Shown here: piece after piece, positions 1 to 6,196 of the stretch
How the letters are laid out: each line of letters starts with the position of its first letter
Position numbering within the stretch: the first letter of the stretch is position 1
From: Oscillospiraceae bacterium
GTDB taxonomy: Bacteria; Bacillota; Clostridia; Oscillospirales; Acutalibacteraceae
Reading direction: 5' to 3'
NCBI GenBank assembly: GCA_003526845.1
Contig: DPVM01000014.1
Coordinates: 1-29,724, forward strand
DNA length: 29,724 nt
The notes under the pieces: generated by a model
Told to the model about the DNA's origin: nothing
The model's database searches: none
What the model saw: only the letters and a program-made list of their open reading frames with translations
Translations under genes and position numbers: made by a program

Positions 1-131
1 AAATGCCCGAAAACGCCGTCCGGCAAAGCCTGTCGGCTTTTCGATTCGTAATACTTTTGCGTATGATTCCAAATTCGTATGCAGTTGAGGCTGTTTTTCG
101 CAGAAAATCAAGGCTTTTGCGTATTCACTTG

Positions 132-275
132 AGCGTTGCTATATGATGATTAAAAATCAAAGGATTTTGGCAACGCTGTGAGCAAAAATTGACGAGTTCA
201 CTCAAAAATAGAGTAACTCGTCGGACTAAAACTAAAAACAGCCTACAGGCGATTTGTGAAAGCCTGTGAGCAAAA
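132..275 (+). promoter_or_regulatory. Hairpin-rich leader upstream of small ORFs
   Basis: The first 287 bases hold no convincing gene. Three successive hairpins can be drawn. The first is AGCGTTGC (132-139) with GCAACGCT (170-177), enclosing an inner AAAATC/GATTTT stem. The second is GACGAGTT plus ACTC (191-203) with GAGT plus AACTCGTC (211-222), a 12-bp stem with one bulged C. The third is ACAGGC (245-250) with GCCTGT (262-267). The 12-mer CTGTGAGCAAAA follows both the first and third hairpins (176-187 and 264-275). The array ends just before a strong ribosome binding site. This suggests a structured mRNA leader, perhaps an attenuator, but no known RNA family was recognised. Confidence 0.45.
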
Positions 276-287
276 TAGGAGGTTAAT

Positions 288-326
288 ATGAACTACAAAT
301 TTACAATGAAAGGCAAATCAAATTAA
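288..326 (+). CDS. Possible 12-residue leader peptide
   Basis: A 12-codon frame (MNYKFTMKGKSN) begins seven bases after a near-perfect ribosome binding site (AGGAGG, 278-283) and ends in TAA. It follows a hairpin array and is followed by a second Shine-Dalgarno-like AAAGGAGG (325-332) which has no start codon at normal distance. It could be a leader peptide that regulates the genes behind it, or a coding remnant. The strong binding site is the main support; no homologue is known to me. Confidence 0.4.
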   Translation: MNYKFTMKGKSN

Positions 327-364
327 AGGAGGCAGATATAAAATCATAGTTAGCGTGTTGCCTT

Positions 365-604
365 ATGGCAGCAAAGGAAATAAATTCTAAAGCATCAGGC
401 AATAATAGTATTGAAAAATCAAGCGGGAGTGAGCCGAAAATCAATACACAAAACATTGCCGATGAGAGAATCAGCACGGAGCTTTGGATGCAGCATTTTG
501 CAAATACCCTGCTAAATCAAAATGCCATTGACGACAAAACCTATCGCAAATTGATGAGTAAAATCAGCGTGGAAGTCAATCGCAGATACGGAAAAATAAA
601 CTGA
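365..604 (+). CDS. Small hypothetical protein next to serine recombinase
   Basis: This 79-residue protein has a low-complexity Ser/Asn/Lys-rich first half and a C-terminal part (about residues 36-79) that looks like a two-helix unit: ELWMQHFANTLLNQNAI, then DDKTYRKLMSKI. That arrangement resembles the short SHOCT-like proteins often encoded beside serine recombinases in clostridial mobile elements, but the family assignment is tentative. The only ATG is at 365. The nearest Shine-Dalgarno sequence (AAAGGAGG, ending 332) is about 30 bases upstream, too far for normal use, and an in-frame stop at 347 excludes an upstream start. It precedes the recombinase by about 130 bases and probably belongs to the same mobile element. 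Confidence 0.55.
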   Translation: MAAKEINSKASGNNSIEKSSGSEPKINTQNIADERISTELWMQHFANTLLNQNAIDDKTYRKLMSKISVEVNRRYGKIN

Positions 605-731
605 AAAGCTCTGTAAAACATTACCAAAACAGGTATCAATCCCCTAATGAACGCAGGGGTGAAATACTGTAAAATAAAGCTGGATAATAGAAATTATTTG
701 TGATATTGTCTGCTTGGAAAGGAGTAAAAAT

Positions 732-2405
732 ATGGATATATATTCAACTCGTGAGAGAATCAGAAAAGAAAATATCAACTTTATGAACCTGCCTTTGCGA
801 GTGACATTTTACGCTCGTGTCAGCACGGATTTTAATGTTCAGTTAAATTCGCTTGATAACCAAATAACATATTACACCGATTTCATTAGGAAAAATCCGA
901 ATTGGGAATATGTTGACGGCTATGTTGACGAGGGCATATCGGGCGTATCGACTGCAAAGCGTGAGCGATTCAACGAAATGATTGAGGACGCAAAGGCAGG
1001 AATGTTTGACCTGATTGTAACCAAAGAGGTATCGAGATTTGCCCGTAACACGCTGGACAGTATTCGCTTTACCCGTGAACTTTTATCAAGCGGAGTGGCT
1101 GTGTATTTTCAAAACGACAACATAAATACGCTTGACGAGGACAGCGAGCTGAGGCTGACAATTATGTCATCAATGGCGCAAGACGAGTCGAGAAAAATCT
1201 CTACACGTGTGCGATTCGGTCATCAACAGGCTATCAAAAAAGGGACTGTACTCGGAACAAACAATATGTACGGCTACATCAAAAAAGACGGCAAGCTGAT
1301 GATTGACGAAACGCAAGCCGACTTTGTGCGAGAACTGTTTGAAATGTATGCCACGGGAAAATTCAGTATGAAGCAAATGGAAAAGCATTTTTACCAAAAA
1401 GGGATACGAAATTCCAAGGGCAAAATGCTCTCCCACTCAACGATGAGCAACATCATACGCAACCCGAAATACAAGGGCTACTATGCCGGAAACAAGGTGC
1501 GAATTACAGACCTGTTCACCAAAAAGCAAAAGTTTTTGCCGGAGGAAGAATGGGTTATGTATAAAGATGAAACCGGCGAAACAGTACCTGCAATCGCCAG
1601 CGAGGAGTTGTGGGACAAGGCAAACGAAGTACTGTATATGCGAAGCCAGGATGTAATCACGGCACAGCACAAGACGGTGCATCAAAACCTGCTGACAGGC
1701 AAACTGATATGTGCGCACTGCGGTATGCCCTACTATCGCAAGGACGCAGTAAGCAAGGGCGGAGAGAAAATTTCAAAGTGGGTATGCTCAGGCAAGATAA
1801 AAAACGGTGCGTCAAGCTGTCCGAGCCGAGCGATTTATGAAAGCGAAATCAAGCCGATTATCGAAGACATTTTCAAATCGGGGCAACAGCATATTGAAGA
1901 ACTGTCGGCGTGTGTGCTGAAACTTGTGTCCGAAGTCCTTGATACAAACGAAAACAAGGATGAGGTTAACAGGCTGAATCAAGAACTTATCACACGGCAA
2001 AAAATGAAAGCGAAATTATTGCAATACAACGCTGACGGAAGAATGAACGACAGCGAATTCATACGAATGACTGCCGACTGCGATAACGAAATCAAGGACA
2101 TTGAGAAAAAAATAAACGCCCTGAACAAAACATCAAAAACCGAACGAGAGATGAAAAAAGAGCTTGCCGAAATCAAAGCCATACTGAAAGCGGCGGAAAA
2201 GCATATTGACGGTGAGGAAATCGACAGAGCGTTTGTAGACCGATATATAAGCGATATTACGGTCTATCCCGATGAGGAAATAACACGCTTTGAGATACAT
2301 CTGAAAGCCGGAACAACAGTCACTAAAGCCCTTCAAAACCTTACGAGCCGTGCAGGTAGCAATAGTAAGAAAATGATTAAGGCTTACGAAGAGTCTATGA
2401 AATAA
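732..2405 (+). CDS. Large serine recombinase (left element)
   Basis: A 557-residue site-specific recombinase that would integrate or excise a mobile element by double-strand cleavage with a covalent phosphoserine link. The N-terminal resolvase domain carries FYARVSTD with the catalytic Ser31, and the conserved Arg region KEVSRFARNTLDS. A recombinase domain (about 165-285) follows, then a zinc ribbon (CAHCGMPYY ... WVCSG ... SSC) and a long charged coiled coil (about 385-500). The start at 732 is chosen because AAAGGAG (718-724) lies seven bases upstream; a TTG at 714 in frame is less likely. It has its own stop and terminator, so it is distinct from the second recombinase at 13190. It probably marks the right end of a different element inserted just upstream of spoVT; the ends of that element are not visible. 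Confidence 0.93.
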   Translation: MDIYSTRERIRKENINFMNLPLRVTFYARVSTDFNVQLNSLDNQITYYTDFIRKNPNWEYVDGYVDEGISGVSTAKRERFNEMIEDAKAGMFDLIVTKEVSRFARNTLDSIRFTRELLSSGVAVYFQNDNINTLDEDSELRLTIMSSMAQDESRKISTRVRFGHQQAIKKGTVLGTNNMYGYIKKDGKLMIDETQADFVRELFEMYATGKFSMKQMEKHFYQKGIRNSKGKMLSHSTMSNIIRNPKYKGYYAGNKVRITDLFTKKQKFLPEEEWVMYKDETGETVPAIASEELWDKANEVLYMRSQDVITAQHKTVHQNLLTGKLICAHCGMPYYRKDAVSKGGEKISKWVCSGKIKNGASSCPSRAIYESEIKPIIEDIFKSGQQHIEELSACVLKLVSEVLDTNENKDEVNRLNQELITRQKMKAKLLQYNADGRMNDSEFIRMTADCDNEIKDIEKKINALNKTSKTEREMKKELAEIKAILKAAEKHIDGEEIDRAFVDRYISDITVYPDEEITRFEIHLKAGTTVTKALQNLTSRAGSNSKKMIKAYEESMK

Positions 2406-2424
2406 TTATATTGACCTAAAGCAT

Positions 2425-2452
2425 GCGAGCGGGGCGACCTGCTCGCGTTTTT
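2425..2452 (+). terminator. Rho-independent terminator after left recombinase
   Basis: A 9-bp stem (GCGAGC plus GGG with one G-T pair, closing on a GCGA tetraloop) is followed by a run of Ts. It lies 20 bases after the recombinase stop and separates the left element from the spoVT promoter. Confidence 0.85.
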
Positions 2453-2547
2453 TCTTTGTGATATTAAGCGGATTGTACTATGAGCTAAGCTTTGTATCAC
2501 TAATCATCGGCTAAAAATTTATGCCAAAAAATAGAATTAAATTTGTA

Positions 2548-2576
2548 GTATTAAACTTATGTATCTGAGCAAAATA
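2548..2576 (+). promoter_or_regulatory. Possible sigma-G-type promoter of spoVT
   Basis: GTATT (2548-2552) and CAAAATA (2570-2576), 17 bases apart, fit the forespore sigma-G pattern (GHATR and CATNHTA) reasonably. Transcription would start about 30 bases before the spoVT ATG, with Shine-Dalgarno AAAGGGAG at 2601-2608. In Bacillus spoVT is sigma-G dependent. No good sigma-A pair is obvious here. This is an inference from two short motifs. Confidence 0.45.
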
Positions 2577-2614
2577 TTACAGAAGAAAATATTTTACCGT
2601 AAAGGGAGATTAAA

Positions 2615-2788
2615 ATGAAAGCAACGGGTATTGTTCGCAGGATTGACGATTTGGGCAGAATCGTTATTCCTAAAGAAATAAGAAGATCGTTTAGAATAAA
2701 AGAGGGTGACCCCTCTTTAACAACATTGAAAGCGTCAAAGTATTTTCTCTCTTCTCTCTTCAAACTCGGGAACCGCCTTGGTTGCTAG
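2615..2788 (+). pseudogene. spoVT: spoVT 5' part, interrupted (AbrB-type DNA-binding start)
   Basis: The first 33 residues (MKATGIVRRIDDLGRIVIPK onward, to KEGDP) match the N-terminus of stage V sporulation protein T, whose AbrB-type swapped-hairpin domain binds DNA and tunes sigma-G-dependent genes in the forespore. Similarity stops abruptly at Gly31-Asp32-Pro33 (2705-2713). The next 24 codons are element sequence, ending at TAG 2786-2788. The missing half of the gene is at 14966-15412 in the same frame. Joining the two at GGTGACCC gives a full-length 178-residue protein. As it stands the 57-residue product lacks part of the AbrB fold and all of the GAF domain, so it is unlikely to work. The 24-codon tail is not random: in an excised circle it would be the natural C-terminus of the element's recombinase. 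Confidence 0.9.
2699..2718. other. attL: left junction of spoVT element
   Basis: The 8-bp core GGTGACCC (2705-2712) is repeated at 14966-14973. The left junction is also a perfect inverted repeat: AAAGAGGG (2699-2706), TGAC, then CCCTCTTT (2711-2718), with the left arm from spoVT and most of the right arm from the element. The core contains the non-palindromic dinucleotide GA (2708-2709), a plausible crossover for a serine recombinase. Exact crossover bases cannot be told within the 8-bp identity. Confidence 0.8.
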
Positions 2789-2902
2789 GCTTTTGACGAT
2801 CATATCATTACTTTCGTCCTACATAATTTGCTGAAATTATAATAAAAAATATAATCAAATTTGATGGCGAAAAATAACGTTTTTAAAAGCATCAAAAGGT
2901 AT

Positions 2903-2938
2903 AAGAGGGATGGCTTTCGCTATCCTTCTTTTCGATAT
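2903..2938 (+). terminator. Terminator near left end of element
   Basis: A 12-bp stem (2903-2914 with 2919-2930, two G-T pairs, TTTC loop) is followed by the T-rich TTCGATATTTTC. In the integrated state it would stop transcripts coming from the spoVT promoter. In the excised circle it would lie about 115 bases after the recombinase stop codon and serve as that gene's terminator. The rest of 2789-3036 is AT-rich with no gene that I can support. Confidence 0.7.
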
Positions 2939-3036
2939 TTTCACCTTCATTCAAAGAAAAATTAATAATTGGGTAATAATATTGAATACAGAAAAAACAT
3001 AAACAATCATTCATTCCAGTAATATTAATGGTGATT

Positions 3037-3088
3037 TACGGGAATGTGCCCGTAGGCTGTTGACTTTACCCGTAATTTATGGTATCTT
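3037..3088 (+). promoter_or_regulatory. fic promoter with inverted-repeat operator
   Basis: A sigma-A-type promoter, TTGACT (3060-3065) with 17-base spacing to TATCTT (3083-3088), precedes the Fic gene. A perfect inverted repeat TACGGG/CCCGTA (3037-3042, 3049-3054) lies just upstream of the -35. The related TTTACCCGTAA (3065-3075) overlaps the promoter spacer. Repeats of the same half-site around the promoter suggest repression, perhaps by the Fic protein's own winged helix. Confidence 0.6.
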
Positions 3089-3115
3089 TTAAGGGAAAGT
3101 TGAGGAGGTAAGGTT

Positions 3116-4162
3116 ATGAGAAACTTTAATTACTCTGAAATCGGTAATAAAAAATGGGATTCCGAGGTACTTGGATTAATTGCTGCTATCTACAAAGAAG
3201 CAGGAAAGCAGGAATTGTATTTGAAACAACGCCCTGCTCAATTGGAAAAACTTGTGGAAATTGCAAAGGTACAGAGTACGGAAGCGTCAAACTCAATCGA
3301 GGGTATTGTTACTACAAATACCCGTGTTCGTCAGCTTGTAGAAGAAAAGACAACTCCAAAAAACAGAAATGAACAGGAAATCGCCGGATATCGTGATGTG
3401 CTTTCCGTTATTCATGAGAGCTTTGATGCCATACCTATCACACAAAATTATATTCTGCAACTGCATAAGATGTTGTATAACCATATGAATAATCCAATGG
3501 CAGGCAGGACAAAAAGTGTACAAAATTATATTAGTGCCGAATATCCCGACGGTCACAGAGAAACACTTTTCACGCCGTTGTCTCCTTTTGAAACGCCTGA
3601 TGCTTTAGATAAGATCTGTGAAGAATACAACCGTGTTATAGGCAATATGGAATTAGAGCCGTTGATTGCTATACCTGTGTTTATTCACGATTTCCTTTGT
3701 ATTCATCCTTTTAACGACGGCAATGGCAGAATGAGCCGTTTGTTGACTACACTGCTTTTATATCGCAGTGGCTTTTATGTAGGAAAATATATATCATTGG
3801 AAGCTAAAATTGCAAAAGACAAAGATTTGTACTACAACGCTCTTGCACAGGCACAAATCGGCTGGCACGATGGTAGTGAAGATAAGCTGCCGTTTATTAA
3901 ATATTTGCTTGGCACTATTCTCTCTGCGTATAAAGATTTTCAGGAGAGATTTGAACTTGTTGATGAAAAACTTACTGCTATCGAAATTGTAAGAAAAGCC
4001 ACTATGTATAAAATCGGAAGATTTACAAAGCAGGATATCCGTGAATTGTGTCCGTCATTGAGCCTGAGTTCAATCGAAGTTTCGTTGCGCAAACTTGTTG
4101 AAGCAGGAGAATTAAAAAGAGAAGGCAATGGTAAAGGTATTTGTTATTATAGAATTAAATAG
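3116..4162 (+). CDS. Fic family protein with C-terminal winged helix
   Basis: A 348-residue Fic-domain enzyme; most members transfer AMP from ATP to hydroxyl side chains of target proteins. The catalytic loop HPFNDGNGR is intact at residues 197-205 with the essential His197. An inhibitory-helix motif S-x3-E-G (Ser58, Glu62, Gly63) lies upstream of the Fic core, as in class II Fic proteins that restrain themselves by occupying the ATP gamma-phosphate site. Residues about 286-346 form a winged-helix-like unit ending in YYRIK. Shine-Dalgarno GAGGAGG sits at 3102-3108. It is the first gene inside the spoVT element, with its own promoter and operator. Domain order Fic_N-Fic-wHTH is common in Firmicutes; targets are unknown. 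It may act in defence or stress, or as a self-regulator. Confidence 0.92.
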   Translation: MRNFNYSEIGNKKWDSEVLGLIAAIYKEAGKQELYLKQRPAQLEKLVEIAKVQSTEASNSIEGIVTTNTRVRQLVEEKTTPKNRNEQEIAGYRDVLSVIHESFDAIPITQNYILQLHKMLYNHMNNPMAGRTKSVQNYISAEYPDGHRETLFTPLSPFETPDALDKICEEYNRVIGNMELEPLIAIPVFIHDFLCIHPFNDGNGRMSRLLTTLLLYRSGFYVGKYISLEAKIAKDKDLYYNALAQAQIGWHDGSEDKLPFIKYLLGTILSAYKDFQERFELVDEKLTAIEIVRKATMYKIGRFTKQDIRELCPSLSLSSIEVSLRKLVEAGELKREGNGKGICYYRIK

Positions 4163-4174
4163 CAACTTTTCAGG

Positions 4175-4192
4175 AGGGATGATTCCCTTTTT
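4175..4192 (+). terminator. Weak terminator after fic
   Basis: A short 5-bp stem, AGGGA with TCCCT around a TGAT loop, is followed by four Ts. It is weak but suitably placed just after the fic stop codon. Confidence 0.4.
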
Positions 4193-4204
4193 GGGTGTTG
4201 TGTT

Positions 4205-4232
4205 TTGATTGATAAAATGAAAAAAATATGAT
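4205..4232 (+). promoter_or_regulatory. Promoter of vsr-methyltransferase pair
   Basis: TTGATT (4205-4210) and TATGAT (4227-4232) are spaced by 16 bases, about 35 bases before the Vsr-like start codon. The only Shine-Dalgarno candidate is AAGGA at 4257-4261. Confidence 0.5.
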
Positions 4233-4266
4233 ATTATAAATAAAATTAATAATTTTAAGGACTTTT

Positions 4267-4689
4267 ATGGATAATCATACCCCGGAACAACGAACAAAAA
4301 ACATGAAAGCTATTAAGAATAAGGGCTCAAAGATTGAAGTTATGCTACAAAAAGAATTGTGGCATAGAGGTTTGAGGTATAGAAAAAACGCAGCAAATGT
4401 ATATGGCAAACCTGATATAGTTTTTATAGGTAAAAAAGTTGCTGTGTTCTGTGACAGCGAATTCTTTCATGGATACGATTGGGAAAACAAGCGAAATGAA
4501 ATTAAATCTAACAGAGATTTTTGGTTGCCGAAAATTGAAAGAAATATTCAGCGTGATATTGAAGTAACTGAAAAACTCAAATCAGAAGGCTGGACGGTAA
4601 TTAGATTTTGGGGGAAAGATATTAAGAATAATTTAAAGGAATGTGCAGATATTATTGAAAACGCACTGGTAAAAAACGATGATTTATAA
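4267..4689 (+). CDS. vsr: Vsr-like mismatch endonuclease
   Basis: A 140-residue protein of the very-short-patch-repair endonuclease family. These enzymes nick the T-containing strand at T:G mismatches formed when 5-methylcytosine deaminates, and so protect methylated sites from mutation. The family start HTPEQRTKNMKAIKNKGSKIE, the GLRYRKN stretch, KPDIVF with the metal-binding Asp, the FFHGYDW region, the helix SNRDFWLPKIERNIQRD and the final strand EGWTVIRFWG are all present in order. In E. coli Vsr the middle motif carries zinc ligands (Cys-Phe-Trp-His-Gly-His-Asp-Cys); here it reads CDSEFFHGYDW, so the second His and Cys are missing and the zinc site is probably lost. The gene overlaps the methyltransferase start by 11 bases, indicating translational coupling and shared function. 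Confidence 0.88.
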   Translation: MDNHTPEQRTKNMKAIKNKGSKIEVMLQKELWHRGLRYRKNAANVYGKPDIVFIGKKVAVFCDSEFFHGYDWENKRNEIKSNRDFWLPKIERNIQRDIEVTEKLKSEGWTVIRFWGKDIKNNLKECADIIENALVKNDDL

Positions 4690-5803
4690 AACAATTGATT
4701 TATGTGCCGGAATCGGGGGAATTCGTAAAGGGTTTGAAATGACTGACTGTTTTAAAAATGTTCTTTCTGCTGAAGTTGACAAGTATGCATGCTTAACATA
4801 TGAACACTTGTTTGGCGATAATCCGGAAAATGATTTGACATCCGAGGATTTTAAACTGCTGGCGGAGAATACTGAATATGATGTGCTGCTTGCTGGATTC
4901 CCATGTCAGACTTTCAGTGCGGTTGGCAATCAAAAAGGATTTGATGACCCTGATAAAGGAATTATTTTTAATCATATTGCCGATATTATAAAAAGAACCA
5001 GACCAAAAGCTGTTTTTTTAGAAAATGTTGAAAACCTTATAAGACATGATAAAGGAAATACCTTTAAAACTATTATTAATAGATTGGAAAACACACTAAA
5101 TTATAAGATAATAGGTTTAGATTATGCTGAAGACGGCACGTTCATAATAAATCCCCATAATTTTATTAGGAATTCACGTTATTTCGGAATACCGCAAAAC
5201 AGACCGAGAACATATATTATGGCATTTAACCGTGAAATATACTCACAGGATTCTTTATTAAAACTTGGCATGTTGCCTTTATGCAGCGAAACTGTAATAT
5301 ATAATGATTTAAATGACGGATTATTAGAATACGGAGCAGATTTGTGTTATTATATGTCATCCGGTTATTATAATACATTAGTTGCACACAGAGAAAGGCA
5401 GGCTGAAAATGGTAACGGATTCGGTTACCGGATTGTTAATTCACCGGAAATCAAACACCCTGTTGCTAACACTATATTAGCAACAGGTGGATCGGGAAAA
5501 GAAAGAAACCTTATCATTGATTATCAGGATGGTGTTGCAGGAGCTATTTATCCGACCAAACATACGCCTATTAATGACCGTTGTATAAGAGTAATGACTC
5601 CTACAGAATGGGGAAAGTTACAAGGCTTTATCAATTATGCATTTGTTGAAAATGGAGTTGATACTTTTAGTTTCCCGGACGGAATATCAATGCAACAACA
5701 ATATAAACAGTTTGGCAATTCAGTAACTATTCCCTTGATAAAAACAATGGCGGAATATATGCTTAAATGTTTTGAACAATTAAATAACGAAAATAATATA
5801 TAA
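4679..5803 (+). CDS. DNA (cytosine-5) methyltransferase
   Basis: A 374-residue C5-cytosine methyltransferase, methylating a specific DNA sequence using S-adenosylmethionine. All main motifs are present: motif I DLCAGIGG (residues 7-14), motif IV GFPCQTFS with catalytic Cys76, motif VI ENVENL (115-120), motif VIII QNRPRTYIM, and motifs IX-X ending GNSVTIPLI. The variable target-recognition region is about residues 225-300. It includes TGGSGKERNLIID, so the recognition sequence cannot be read off. No restriction endonuclease of ordinary type is beside it; its partner is the overlapping Vsr-like gene, and the GHKL ATPase operon follows with its own promoter. It may protect self DNA from that operon's activity, or act as a solitary methyltransferase. 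There is a terminator directly behind it. Confidence 0.94.
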   Translation: MIYKTIDLCAGIGGIRKGFEMTDCFKNVLSAEVDKYACLTYEHLFGDNPENDLTSEDFKLLAENTEYDVLLAGFPCQTFSAVGNQKGFDDPDKGIIFNHIADIIKRTRPKAVFLENVENLIRHDKGNTFKTIINRLENTLNYKIIGLDYAEDGTFIINPHNFIRNSRYFGIPQNRPRTYIMAFNREIYSQDSLLKLGMLPLCSETVIYNDLNDGLLEYGADLCYYMSSGYYNTLVAHRERQAENGNGFGYRIVNSPEIKHPVANTILATGGSGKERNLIIDYQDGVAGAIYPTKHTPINDRCIRVMTPTEWGKLQGFINYAFVENGVDTFSFPDGISMQQQYKQFGNSVTIPLIKTMAEYMLKCFEQLNNENNI

Positions 5804-5816
5804 TTATTTTTAGTTC

Positions 5817-5846
5817 AAAAGCACAGATTTGAAATCTGTGCTTTTT
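5817..5846 (+). terminator. Terminator after methyltransferase
   Basis: A perfect stem AAAAGCACAGA (5817-5827) with TCTGTGCTTTT (5835-5845) encloses TTTGAAA and runs into Ts. Its A-tract/T-tract symmetry would let it work in both directions. Confidence 0.9.
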
Positions 5847-5893
5847 ATATTTGCAAAATATATCCTACATTTTTCGATTATTTTCAAAATATA

Positions 5894-5922
5894 TTGACAA
5901 ATAATTTTAAAATGTGTATACT
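5894..5922 (+). promoter_or_regulatory. Strong promoter of GHKL operon
   Basis: A consensus -35 TTGACA (5894-5899) and -10 TATACT (5917-5922) are separated by exactly 17 bases. Transcription would begin near 5930, about 28 bases before the start codon at 5958. It is the best sigma-A promoter in the element, so this operon is probably expressed constitutively and separately from the methyltransferase. Confidence 0.85.
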
Positions 5923-5957
5923 GGTGTTGTAGAAATATATAGAAAGAGGTTGATTAT

Positions 5958-6185
5958 ATGCCACAGGAAACGAAAAGAGACAAGTTTGTCAGAATTGCTG
6001 AAGCACGAACAAATAAAATACTTGAAATGATGCGACTGCTTGGAAACTGTTCAAGCAAATCAAATTATGATTATACGGATGAAGACATAAAGAAAATATT
6101 CGGTGCTTTGGAAAAAGAATTAAAAAACACAAAAAACAAGTTTTTGGGCGTAGATTCAAGCAATGAAAAATTTACTCTGAACTAA
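5958..6185 (+). CDS. Small charged protein leading the GHKL operon
   Basis: A 75-residue, Lys/Glu-rich, apparently all-helical protein. A helix from KRDKFVRIAEARTNKILEMM leads to LLGNCSSKSNYDYTDEDIKKIF, then a second helix ALEKELKNTKNKF. I have a general memory of similar small proteins in Firmicute mobile elements but cannot name a family. Shine-Dalgarno AGAGG (5946-5950) precedes the ATG. It is the first gene after the strong promoter and is separated from the ATPase by only 11 bases, so it is probably a partner or regulator of the system. Confidence 0.75.
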   Translation: MPQETKRDKFVRIAEARTNKILEMMRLLGNCSSKSNYDYTDEDIKKIFGALEKELKNTKNKFLGVDSSNEKFTLN

Positions 6186-6196
6186 GGAGGTATATT

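Noticed and set aside
2557..2763. 68-residue minus-strand open frame across spoVT start
   Set aside because: It lies antisense to a clear SpoVT N-terminus and crosses the element junction, so it cannot be an inherited gene.
2735..2803. Minus-strand 22-residue frame beginning MIVKSLATKAVPEFEE near the left end of the element
   Set aside because: It looks protein-like but stops after 22 codons and lacks a clear ribosome binding site; the plus strand already explains these bases as the recombinase tail.
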